From the NCBI GenBank assembly GCA_942493345.1, contig OW818695.1:124001-188000 (forward strand): DNA of 64,000 nt, given 5' to 3'. Source of the DNA: GWE2-42-39 sp942493345 (lineage in GTDB: Bacteria; Bacteroidota; Bacteroidia; Bacteroidales; Prolixibacteraceae). Within the stretch, counting starts at the first letter, position 1; the number at the start of each line of letters is the position of its first letter. Made by a program: the position numbers and the translations under genes. The notes under the pieces were generated by a model that was not told the DNA's origin, made no database searches, and was given only the letters and a program-made list of their open reading frames with translations. This document shows positions 44,865-53,062 of the stretch, piece after piece.

Positions 44865-44872
44865 TGTTCTTA

Positions 44873-45754
44873 TTACTTAAATATTTGTTTTATTCCCTTT
44901 TCAATGTTAATCTCAGGTTTCCATCCCGGAATTACTTCACCTTTTTCCCACGGTACCATCACTTCTCTTTTCCTGTAAGGTTTTGCAGCCCAATTTATAT
45001 TAAGTTTATGTCCTGTACTTGCTTCAAAAATGGAAGCTAATTCTCTTAATGTGAAGCGTTGGTTTGCTTTTACTGCAAACACGCTTCCATTTATAATTTC
45101 AGAATAAGAGCTATTTAGATAATGAGTTAAAAGAACATATGCATCAATTATATCATCGATATAAGAAATGTCAATAAGTTGTTCCCCTGGAGACATGTCT
45201 AATGGTTCACCTGTTTTTGCAATTTTATCCCATAAATTAAAGATTTTAGGCCGAGTATCATTAGGCCCGTATGTGTCGCTTAACTTTAGGGTACAGAAAA
45301 AAATTTGATTTGTTTCAACATAATATTTTGCAATCGCTTCAAATGCTTGTTTTGCTGCAGCGTAAAGATTAACAGGAGAATAATCCGCATTTTGATAATG
45401 TTGCCAAAATGTTCCTGTATTGATAAACCATTTGACTTTTGCAGAAGAGGCACATTCCAAAAGATGAGTACTAAATCTCACATTAGAATCAATAAGCCTA
45501 ACAGCATCTTCAGGTTTGTGTATAGTAAGATAGAGAGATGCTAAATGAATAATTCCATCAAAAGATTTCTGGGTTAAGTATTCAATATCTTTTTGAATGT
45601 TTACCTCATCGATCTTATAAGTTAAAACCTTCTCTCCAAAAGGCGATTGTTCTTCTCCAAATAAATTTATTGTGATTTGATGCCCTTCCCCAACAAGCCT
45701 TTTAACTAAATGTTTTCCTATAAAACCTGTTGCACCTGTAATAAAAATCTTCAT
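44873..45754 (-). CDS. SDR-family NAD(P)-dependent 4-reductase/epimerase (CDP-sugar, AscF/RfbJ-like)
   Basis: The 293-residue extended SDR has ITGATGFIGKHL as the dinucleotide loop and a YxxxK motif in NLYAAAKQAFE, preceded by NTGTFWQHY. The phrase VNLYAAAKQAFE is close to CDP-abequose synthase (RfbJ) and CDP-ascarylose reductase (AscF), which reduce the 4-keto group in the last step of CDP-3,6-dideoxyhexose synthesis. It follows the epimerase by 2 bases at the end of the ddh-like cluster. AscF is favoured over RfbJ because an AscE-like epimerase precedes it. The IS982 element sits directly after its stop codon. Confidence 0.82.
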   Translation of the reverse strand: MKIFITGATGFIGKHLVKRLVGEGHQITINLFGEEQSPFGEKVLTYKIDEVNIQKDIEYLTQKSFDGIIHLASLYLTIHKPEDAVRLIDSNVRFSTHLLECASSAKVKWFINTGTFWQHYQNADYSPVNLYAAAKQAFEAIAKYYVETNQIFFCTLKLSDTYGPNDTRPKIFNLWDKIAKTGEPLDMSPGEQLIDISYIDDIIDAYVLLTHYLNSSYSEIINGSVFAVKANQRFTLRELASIFEASTGHKLNINWAAKPYRKREVMVPWEKGEVIPGWKPEINIEKGIKQIFK

Positions 45755-45756
45755 AG

Positions 45757-46293
45757 CTAAAAATAAAGACCTGTATCTAAGAAATCAGGGAAGTTTGAAT
45801 CTCGCTCACTAATAATAGGATTCCATACTTTCCAGTCCATTCCAAATGAATTGTATTTTATTCCCTTGTCGCAAATATTGTTGTAGCAAGAAGTCTGTAA
45901 ATAAGTAACCATTACATTATCTTCCAGACTCAAAAATCCGTGAGCACAACCAACAGGGATATATAATAAAACAGGGGTTTCTGTGTTTAATTCAATTGAA
46001 AAGTATTGCCCATAAGTAGCCGATGTTTTACGAATATCTAATACTACATCTAACATTCTTCCTGCGTTTAAATATACCAGCTTAATATGTTCTTCAGGAG
46101 GTACTTGAAAATGCATCCCCCTTATTACATTCTTAGAAGAAATGGAGTAATAGCTTTCTTTGAAAGCTGTTTCAAGTCCGTTTACTTTAAAAAAATCACT
46201 ATTAAAGATCTTTATAAAACTCCCTCTTTGATCTTTAAACTTTTTCAAGTGAATAAGTTTTAGACCTTGAATAAAGGTACTTTCAATTTCCAT
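45757..46293 (-). CDS. RmlC-like sugar epimerase (AscE-like 5-epimerase candidate)
   Basis: The 178-residue cupin is of the dTDP-4-dehydrorhamnose 3,5-epimerase family. The block KFKDQRGSFIKIFN, the catalytic-His phrase VIRGMHFQVPPEEHIKLVYL and CAHGFLSLEDNVMVTYLQT are all present. In the CDP-ascarylose pathway a relative (AscE) epimerises only C5 of the 3,6-dideoxy-4-keto sugar. Its position between the reductase and the 4-reductase supports that role over rhamnose synthesis, as no rmlA, rmlB or rmlD is present. I start at MEIEST (46293), 10 bases after the previous stop; an upstream ATG at 46317 is possible. Confidence 0.83.
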   Translation of the reverse strand: MEIESTFIQGLKLIHLKKFKDQRGSFIKIFNSDFFKVNGLETAFKESYYSISSKNVIRGMHFQVPPEEHIKLVYLNAGRMLDVVLDIRKTSATYGQYFSIELNTETPVLLYIPVGCAHGFLSLEDNVMVTYLQTSCYNNICDKGIKYNSFGMDWKVWNPIISERDSNFPDFLDTGLYF

Positions 46294-46303
46294 GTTCCAT
46301 AAA

Positions 46304-46987
46304 TTATTCCCAGTCATCGGTTAAAACATTACTAGCAGGTACTCCTTGACCAATTAAAGCATGTTTAAAAGATTTGAGCATAGCTGGAGGACCAGAAGTG
46401 AAATAGTTCGTGTTGGCTCCATTCTCAATAAAAATGTTCTGGATATTTATAATTCCGTCCTCATCCTCGTAGAAAAATTTAATAAATTTAGAGGAATTGC
46501 ATAAACTTTCTAACTCGGATTGGTAAATATTATACTCTCTTGATCTGAACCCCAAGTAGATTTTAGGATTAATGTAATCATTAAATGATTCGTGGGTAAA
46601 GAGTGAAAGAAAGGGAGTAATGCCTGTTCCACCTGCGATGAATACTGTGTTTTCTTTGTTGTGAAGTTGGGAAAACAAGTCACCATAAGGAAGTTTGAGC
46701 CATAATTCGGAACCGGGTTTCAATTGTTCTTCCATTTGCCGGGTGAATTCACCTTTTACTGAATAGGTAATCCGGATGACTTCTTCATTGGGATTGCTCT
46801 GTATAGAGAAGCAACGAGAGTCGGGCCATTGGCTGTAACCATCGTACTCTTCATCTAATGCTAAGTGAAGAAACTGACCGGGTAAATATTTAAACTTTCC
46901 TTTTTCTGAAGTAAATTCTATCGTATATATACCTTTAAAAGGATTACTTATAGATATGATTTTTGATTTATATTTTTTAGCAAGCAT
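46304..46987 (-). CDS. FAD/NAD(P)H oxidoreductase (DdhD/AscD-like) lacking the ferredoxin domain
   Basis: From the ATG at 46987 the protein has 227 residues: an FAD domain with RCFSIQS (58-64) and a NAD domain with AGGTGITPFLS (118-128). This is the reductase half of CDP-6-deoxy-delta-3,4-glucoseen reductase (DdhD/AscD/RfbI). The known enzymes, about 330 residues, also carry an N-terminal plant-type [2Fe-2S] domain that passes electrons to the dehydrase. No Cys-x4-Cys-x2-Cys cluster motif is present here, even in the longer possible starts (47026, 47041). Electrons must pass through a separate ferredoxin or directly from FAD. Confidence 0.82.
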   Translation of the reverse strand: MLAKKYKSKIISISNPFKGIYTIEFTSEKGKFKYLPGQFLHLALDEEYDGYSQWPDSRCFSIQSNPNEEVIRITYSVKGEFTRQMEEQLKPGSELWLKLPYGDLFSQLHNKENTVFIAGGTGITPFLSLFTHESFNDYINPKIYLGFRSREYNIYQSELESLCNSSKFIKFFYEDEDGIINIQNIFIENGANTNYFTSGPPAMLKSFKHALIGQGVPASNVLTDDWE

Positions 46988-47041
46988 ATATTGAACGTCA
47001 AAAAAATTCGTTTCACAAAGTATCATCAAAGATGAGTACAA

Positions 47042-47426
47042 TGTTTCTCAATGTCTTTTTTAGGATTAATTTTGATGCCATTTTTCAATGATTACACATA
47101 TGATAGGAAATTCAAGCCATCAACCTGATAATTCTCATACAGATTAATGTTTATGCCTAAAAGTTTCTAGTTTCTTAAGTTCTATTATAGCTTTCGAAAT
47201 TACAAGAAGACCGACAAAATAAACAAATCCAAATTTTATTTACTCATAGATCAAAGACAATATCTTGTCTTCTTTTTCTATACGTTCAGCTTTTCTTTAT
47301 ATTAATATGGGAAACGAACGATAAATTGTGTAGACATTGAATGGTACTGTATAATTTGCTTATTTCATTTTTAGTCATGATTATTATAAGTTTACACAAA
47401 GTTTTACGAAATTATTGTGGATGACT
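47042..47426. other. Intergenic gap inside the CDP-sugar cluster
   Basis: This 385-base AT-rich gap separates rfbH from its reductase although the other genes of the cluster are nearly contiguous. I find no intact gene on either strand, no clear promoter and no strong terminator. Short minus-strand fragments with stop codons hint at decayed coding sequence but match nothing I recognise. Confidence 0.5.
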
Positions 47427-48761
47427 TTACGAAGCACTTGAAATTGTTTTGTAGTATCCAATAAATGAATCTATTACACCCTCCACATAATTAAACATTT
47501 CTTTGTTCAGTCCAGGATAAGTACCTAAAAAGAAAGTGTTGTTCATGATATAGTCAGTGTTATTGAGATGGTCAGCAATACGCCATGATCGATTCATAAA
47601 TCCTGGCTGTCTAGTCATATTACCTGCAAAAAGGTTGCGAGTTTCGATTAACTTGGCATTAAGATATCCGGTAAGATCATCTCGTTTAAACGGAGCCTCT
47701 TCTTTTAATGTGACAATGAATGCGAACCAGGCAGGATCAGCACCTTCGGTTGCTTCTGGCAGGATAAAGTAATCGGGATATTTAGCAAAGATTTGCGTCC
47801 ATTTTTTAAAGTTCTCTTTTCTTCGTTCACAAAAGTGAGGGAGCTTATCGATTTGTGCAGCACCAATAGCTGCTTGTATGTCTGTCATCTTTAAGTTATA
47901 TCCTATTTCAGAATACACATACTTATGGTCGAACCCAAAAGGAAGGTTCCCAAATACCTGAGAGAACCGTTTTCCACAGGTATTATTTTCACCTCCGGCA
48001 CAATAGCAATCACGTCCCCAGTCTCTGAAAGAACGAACCAATTGAGCCAATTGTGGATCGTTGGTGCAAATGGCCCCGCCTTCTCCTGTTGTAATATGAT
48101 GAGCAGGGTAGAAAGAAATGGTTGAAAGATGGGCATACGAACCTGTTTTCTTTCCTCTGTATTCACTTCCGAAAGCATCGCAGTTATCTTCAATAACCCA
48201 CAAGTCATGCTCTTTTGCCAGTTGCATGACCGCATCGATATTAAATGGATTACCTAATGTATGCGCTAAGAAAATACAACGTGTTTTGGAAGTGATGGCT
48301 TTGCGCATCATTTCCACATCAATGTTATAGGTGGGGATTTGTACATCCACAAACACAGGGATAAGCCCATATTGAATAATCGGAGTAACTGTTGCAGGAA
48401 ACCCGGCGGCAACTGAGATTACTTCATCTCCGGGGTTCAATCGTTTGTCTCCTAATTTTTCAGAAGTTAAAGATGAAAAGGCCAACAGATTTGCAGATGA
48501 ACCTGAATTAGTAAGTAGAACATGTCCTACTTCCAAAAATTCGGCAATTTTTTCAGAAAACTCTTCAGAATAACGACCTTCAGTGAGCCAAAAGTCCAAG
48601 GATGCGTCTACTGCATTTGCTATTTCTTTTTCATCGAAAACACGACCAGCATAATTGACACGAGATTTTCCGGAAATAAATTCAGCTTCGGTAAAGCGTA
48701 CCCGATAATATTCAATGGCTTTTGATATAACTTCTTTGCGGAGTTGCTTATGATCGATCAT
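47427..48761 (-). CDS. rfbH: CDP-4-dehydro-6-deoxyglucose 3-dehydrase (E1)
   Basis: The 444-residue protein has the aspartate-aminotransferase fold of the DegT/DnrJ family. Two features fix it as the iron-sulfur E1 enzyme. The usual PLP Lys is replaced by His221 in SFYPAHHITTGEGG. The cluster motif C-x57-C-x1-C-x7-C is exact (Cys194, 252, 254, 262). E1 uses PMP and a [2Fe-2S] cluster to remove the C3 hydroxyl of CDP-4-keto-6-deoxyglucose, working with the DdhD reductase. The ATG at 48761 is chosen; a GTG 15 bases earlier is possible. It is the third step of CDP-3,6-dideoxyhexose synthesis. Confidence 0.96.
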   Translation of the reverse strand: MIDHKQLRKEVISKAIEYYRVRFTEAEFISGKSRVNYAGRVFDEKEIANAVDASLDFWLTEGRYSEEFSEKIAEFLEVGHVLLTNSGSSANLLAFSSLTSEKLGDKRLNPGDEVISVAAGFPATVTPIIQYGLIPVFVDVQIPTYNIDVEMMRKAITSKTRCIFLAHTLGNPFNIDAVMQLAKEHDLWVIEDNCDAFGSEYRGKKTGSYAHLSTISFYPAHHITTGEGGAICTNDPQLAQLVRSFRDWGRDCYCAGGENNTCGKRFSQVFGNLPFGFDHKYVYSEIGYNLKMTDIQAAIGAAQIDKLPHFCERRKENFKKWTQIFAKYPDYFILPEATEGADPAWFAFIVTLKEEAPFKRDDLTGYLNAKLIETRNLFAGNMTRQPGFMNRSWRIADHLNNTDYIMNNTFFLGTYPGLNKEMFNYVEGVIDSFIGYYKTISSAS

Positions 48762-48854
48762 ATTTTTTAATTTCACGTATTACTATGAATTTGCACTATA
48801 TTTCTCAAAGTATGAAAAGAAGTTCCATTGTGTTAATTTGCGTCATACGTTGTA

Positions 48855-49949
48855 CTACTTTGTAATATTTATTTGATTAAAATATTGATTGATTTGATTT
48901 TCTGTGACGATAAGAATATCTTCTCCTTTCAGCCAAGCTTTATTCCAATCAACGATAGATTTGAGTGTAGTTTCAATGTTCCATTTTGGATACCAATTCA
49001 ACTCAGCCTTGGCCTTGGAGCAGTCGAGTTTTAGGTAATTGGCTTCATGTGGTTGAGGATTGGCATCTACATTGAAAGAAGCTCCATCACCCCATAAATT
49101 ACATATTGTCTTGGTGATCCACTCCACATTTTGAGCGTCCTTGTCATCCGGTCCAAAGTTCCAGGCTTGAGAAAATGCTGAACCTTCAGTGAAAAGTTTT
49201 AACGCTAAGGTTAGATATCCGGATAAAGGCTCCAAAACATGTTGCCAGGGACGAATCGCATACGGACTACGAATTTTTACTTTTTTTCCTTTTGAAATAG
49301 CCCTGATAAAATCGGGAATTAAACGATCATCAGCCCAATCTCCACCTCCAATTACATTTCCAGCACGTGCAGAAGCTAATGCCACACCGTGTCTGCTATA
49401 TTCTTTTGGATTGAAATACGAATTAAGATAAGCAGAAGTAACCAATTCAGAACATCCTTTACTGTTTGAATATGGATCATATCCACCCATAGGCTCATTT
49501 TCGCGATATCCCCAATGCCATTCCTTGTTTTCATAGCATTTGTCAGTAGTAACATTTACAATTGCTTTTACACTATTGATATGGCGACAGACCTCAAGCA
49601 AGTGGACTGTTCCCATCACATTGACGGAATATGTTTCAACCGGTATTTTATAGGATTCACGAACCAATGGTTGGGCAGCCATATGTATAACAATTTCAGG
49701 TTGGATCTGCAGCATTACCTTCTGAAGATAATTTAGGTTGCGAATGTCACCGATATATGATGTAACCAGTTCATCAATTTTTGCTTCTTTAAAGAGGCTG
49801 GGGTTGGTTGGGGGCTCTAGTGCATAACCATAGACATCGGCTCCAATTTTGTTTAAGATTAAACAAAGCCAAGAACCTTTAAATCCGGTATGTCCTGTTA
49901 TTAGTACCTTTCGGCCTTTATATATATTACTAAATAAATTTGCTTCCAT
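48855..49949 (-). CDS. rfbG: CDP-glucose 4,6-dehydratase
   Basis: The 364-residue extended SDR has ITGHTGFKGSWLCLIL as the NAD loop, characteristic of RfbG (the KGSW variant), and a YxxxK motif in DPYSNSKGCSEL. It converts CDP-glucose to CDP-4-keto-6-deoxyglucose, the second step of CDP-3,6-dideoxyhexose synthesis. I start at MEANLFSN (49949), 2 bases after the rfbF stop, since the only earlier start is a TTG inside rfbF. Confidence 0.96.
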   Translation of the reverse strand: MEANLFSNIYKGRKVLITGHTGFKGSWLCLILNKIGADVYGYALEPPTNPSLFKEAKIDELVTSYIGDIRNLNYLQKVMLQIQPEIVIHMAAQPLVRESYKIPVETYSVNVMGTVHLLEVCRHINSVKAIVNVTTDKCYENKEWHWGYRENEPMGGYDPYSNSKGCSELVTSAYLNSYFNPKEYSRHGVALASARAGNVIGGGDWADDRLIPDFIRAISKGKKVKIRSPYAIRPWQHVLEPLSGYLTLALKLFTEGSAFSQAWNFGPDDKDAQNVEWITKTICNLWGDGASFNVDANPQPHEANYLKLDCSKAKAELNWYPKWNIETTLKSIVDWNKAWLKGEDILIVTENQINQYFNQINITK

Positions 49950-49951
49950 AG

Positions 49952-50722
49952 TTACCACCTGATCCAAGGGGCAGTTCCTGATTCGATCATTTCTTCAAGT
50001 TGCAATTTATCTCGCATGGTGTCCATTGGCTTCCAAAATCCTCTATGCTTAAAGGCATAAAGTTTTCTGTCTCTTGCTAAATTTTCAAGAGGTGATTTTT
50101 CAAAAACAGTTGAATCTTTTTCAATGTATTCAAGAACCTTGGGGTGGCAAACAAAAAAACCACCATTAATCCAAGCTCCATCGCCTCTAGGTTTTTCCTG
50201 AAAACTACTTACCTGTTCATTCTGATCTATCGTTAAGGCTCCAAATCTACCTTCCGGCTGAACTGAAGTCATTGTAATTAAACCATCATGTGATTGATGA
50301 AACTTAACCAATTCATCAATATTTATATCCGAAACGCCATCGCCATAGGTCAATAGAAAACTCTCCTCTCCAATGTAATCTTTCGCCCTTTTTATTCTTC
50401 CACCTGTCATCGAATTTATGCCAGTATCAATCAATGTGACTTTCCAAGGCTCTGCCTTATTTATATGGAACGTGATTTCATTGTTGCTCATATCTATAGT
50501 CAGATCGGACTGATGCAAAAAATAGTTTGCAAAATATTCTTTAATTATGTATCCTTTGTATCCCAATAAAATTATAAAATCGTTATAACCATATGAGGAA
50601 TAGATTTTCATTATATGCCATAAAATTGGTTTTTCACCAATCTCAACCATCGGTTTGGGTTTCATTGAAGTTTCTTCTGACAATCTTGAACCAAGTCCCC
50701 CTGCAAGGATTAATACTTTCAT
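49952..50722 (-). CDS. rfbF: Glucose-1-phosphate cytidylyltransferase
   Basis: The 256-residue nucleotidyltransferase starts MKVLILAGGLGSRLSEETSM and has KPMVEIGEKPILWHIMKIYS. FLLTYGDGVSDI is the metal site and INGGFFVCHPKVLEYI the substrate block, all as in RfbF/DdhA. It joins CTP and glucose-1-phosphate to CDP-glucose and so starts the CDP-3,6-dideoxyhexose branch. The gene order rfbF-rfbG-rfbH is the classic one. Confidence 0.97.
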   Translation of the reverse strand: MKVLILAGGLGSRLSEETSMKPKPMVEIGEKPILWHIMKIYSSYGYNDFIILLGYKGYIIKEYFANYFLHQSDLTIDMSNNEITFHINKAEPWKVTLIDTGINSMTGGRIKRAKDYIGEESFLLTYGDGVSDINIDELVKFHQSHDGLITMTSVQPEGRFGALTIDQNEQVSSFQEKPRGDGAWINGGFFVCHPKVLEYIEKDSTVFEKSPLENLARDRKLYAFKHRGFWKPMDTMRDKLQLEEMIESGTAPWIRW

Positions 50723-50746
50723 AATAATAACATTAATTGAGGTAAT

Positions 50747-51724
50747 CTATATTAAACATTTTTCTCTTGTACTTAAAAGTACGAATCGAGACTGAACCAT
50801 TTCCTTAACAAGATCCTCAAACGTGATCATAGGATTCCAATTACATTCATTTTTTATTTTAGTACAATCACCAACGAAAGGCATTTTTGAAATTCTTTTA
50901 ATATTTGGATCTTGAAAAACATAATCAGAGGAATTAAGCCCAACTGAGCTGAAAGCAATTTTTGCAAATTCGCCCACGCTATGAGTTACGCCTGAGGAAA
51001 TAATATAATCACTGCCGTTAGGTTGTTGTAGCGTAAGCCACATTGCACGCACATAATCCTGAGCTGCTCCCCAGTCAATTAGGGCATCAATATCTCGAAG
51101 ATCGAGTTTGACAGGAATACCTAAAGATGCTTTTGCCGCAGATTCAGCAATTTGAGTGGTGACAAAACTTAACGACCTCCGAACTGATTCATGGTTATAT
51201 AAAATTCCGACAGAAGTATAGAGATTGTACTGATCTCTGTAAAATTGACAAAGGTTGGTTCCTGCAGCCTTTGATATTGAATATAGCGAATCGGGGCGAA
51301 ATAATGTTTTTTCATTTTGAGGGAAACAGTCAACTTTACCAAAAACCTGACAACTTGAAGCGTAAAAAAATCTACTATTTGGAAGATAAAATCTTATAGT
51401 CTCTAATATTTCATTCGTCGCTAGTAGGTTGATTAAGTAAAATTTTCTGAATGATTTTTTTTTGTTTCCTTCGTTTTGAGATGAAAAATGATACGCAGCC
51501 AAATGGTAAATCTCATCAGGACGAATTTCCAGAATGATTTTTTTTAATAAACTAGATTTTGTAATGTCAACTTCATAACAATATTTAATTTTATTACTGA
51601 TTTGTGATGGAAGAGTAGAGCAAGATTTCTCAATGCCATATACTTCATACCCAATATCTAAAAGGTATTCGGCCAAATAAGAACCATCCTGCCCTGCGAT
51701 TCCAGTTATCAATGCCTTTTTCAT
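50747..51724 (-). CDS. GDP-mannose 4,6-dehydratase-like SDR
   Basis: The 325-residue extended SDR has ITGIAGQDGSYLAEYLLDIG at the NAD site, close to Gmd, an active-site YxxxK in SLYSISKAAGTN and the Gmd-like phrase YNHESVRRSLSFVTTQI. It differs from the true gmd in this operon: the RR-SSSFNR loop that contacts NADP in Gmd is replaced by EKSCSTLPSQ. It may be a reductase, epimerase or second dehydratase acting on the GDP-sugar made by gmd. It is grouped with gmd and a C-methyltransferase. Precise reaction unknown. Confidence 0.8.
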   Translation of the reverse strand: MKKALITGIAGQDGSYLAEYLLDIGYEVYGIEKSCSTLPSQISNKIKYCYEVDITKSSLLKKIILEIRPDEIYHLAAYHFSSQNEGNKKKSFRKFYLINLLATNEILETIRFYLPNSRFFYASSCQVFGKVDCFPQNEKTLFRPDSLYSISKAAGTNLCQFYRDQYNLYTSVGILYNHESVRRSLSFVTTQIAESAAKASLGIPVKLDLRDIDALIDWGAAQDYVRAMWLTLQQPNGSDYIISSGVTHSVGEFAKIAFSSVGLNSSDYVFQDPNIKRISKMPFVGDCTKIKNECNWNPMITFEDLVKEMVQSRFVLLSTREKCLI

Positions 51725-51767
51725 TCCAGCATAATTAAAATATTAAGATCCTTCACCTTTCTTAAAA

Positions 51768-52997
51768 TCAGACAATTTCAATTTCTGGTAAAGGAAAAAT
51801 AAACTTGCCACCTTTAGCTAAATAGTCTTGTTCCCGAGCCAGAATATTATTCTTAAAATGCCATGGCAGTACTAAGAAATAGTCTGGATTCATGGCTTTT
51901 GCTTCTGCTTCTGAGATAATTGGAATAAGAGTTCCTGGAGTAAAGGTTCCGAATTTTTCTTCATTTACTTCTGCTATATAAGGGATCTGATCACTTGTAA
52001 AATTACAATATTGAAGTAATACGTTTCCTTTAGTACTAGCACCATACCCAAAAACTTTTTTACCATCAGCAACTAATGCTTCAATTAATTCGATAAGGTT
52101 CTTCCGATGCTTAAATACTCTTTCTTCGAATTCTCGGTATGGTTTTAACGTATCCAGACCCATTTCATTTTCTTGTTTTAATAACCAATTAATTATTGGA
52201 TTATTCGATATATAATTTGCATGTTTTTTACATGCAGTAACAGCAAAGCTGCCCCCATTTATTGCATTCATCTGAACATCAACTATTCTCAATCCTTTTT
52301 GTTCAAGCATGTTCTTAACCACTTTTAACGAATAGAACTCAAGATGTTCATGACAAATAGTATCATAACTGTTTGTCTTTAGCATACTGGGCATATAGCT
52401 TTGCTCAAAATGCCAAATTCCATCTTCTGCCAAGCACTGTTCTATATTCTCCACAAAATCCAGAGGACTTTCCAAATCATAAAACATAGCAATTGAAGTA
52501 ATAATCTTTGCTTTTTCATCAGGAAAAACAGCTTTGAACATTTTGGCATTGAAAAAATCAGGAATTAATGTAATATCATCAGTGTAATGCTGTTTGAATT
52601 TTATCCCTGTTGGATCAATACCTACTTTTTTGTGATTTCCACTATACGCTTTTAAAGAAGTTGCATCGTTGCTGCCAATATCTATTACAATGTCATCTTC
52701 ATTCAAGCTGATCAAACTTTCCAAGTATTTAATCTTTTGTTGTAAATGTTTTACCATTGATGCATTTAATCCAGAACGATAACCGTAGTTATCACCATAC
52801 ATTTCATCCAGACTATATGACTGTTTCATTTGTAATAGACCGCTATCCGGACACCAGACAAGATCTAAAGGACCTTTTGTTACTTTTTCTTCTCTTTTTT
52901 TCGGAAAAACACCTGTGAGATATTGACTGCCAAGGGAAAGTACTGTTATTAAATTTGAGCTCTCATTGATTCGGCATTTTGTTATTTCTTTGTACAT
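51768..52997 (-). CDS. Sugar C-methyltransferase (TylC3/NovU-like three-domain family)
   Basis: The 409-residue protein has the three-domain layout of NDP-sugar C-methyltransferases: N-terminal zinc-type domain (VLSLGSQYLTGVFP), SAM-binding core with DIVIDIGSNDATSL (102-115) and INGGSFAVTACK, and C-terminal domain with KVFGYGASTKGNVLLQY. Relatives add a methyl group to carbon 3 of a keto-deoxy sugar nucleotide. The N-terminal zinc site is degenerate: only Cys8 and Cys49 remain of the four Cys normally found. Its position between gmd and a Gmd-like SDR suggests a GDP-linked branched sugar; that is inference. Confidence 0.83.
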   Translation of the reverse strand: MYKEITKCRINESSNLITVLSLGSQYLTGVFPKKREEKVTKGPLDLVWCPDSGLLQMKQSYSLDEMYGDNYGYRSGLNASMVKHLQQKIKYLESLISLNEDDIVIDIGSNDATSLKAYSGNHKKVGIDPTGIKFKQHYTDDITLIPDFFNAKMFKAVFPDEKAKIITSIAMFYDLESPLDFVENIEQCLAEDGIWHFEQSYMPSMLKTNSYDTICHEHLEFYSLKVVKNMLEQKGLRIVDVQMNAINGGSFAVTACKKHANYISNNPIINWLLKQENEMGLDTLKPYREFEERVFKHRKNLIELIEALVADGKKVFGYGASTKGNVLLQYCNFTSDQIPYIAEVNEEKFGTFTPGTLIPIISEAEAKAMNPDYFLVLPWHFKNNILAREQDYLAKGGKFIFPLPEIEIV

Positions 52998-53062
52998 ATT
53001 CCTTTACCTGTTTTAGTTATGTATTTTTATGATATTTATTATATTCAGAGAAGTCTATTAAA

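Noticed and set aside
45757..46293. dTDP-rhamnose pathway indicated by the RmlC-like protein
   Set aside because: No rmlA, rmlB or rmlD in the locus; its position within the CDP-dideoxyhexose genes favours an AscE-like role.
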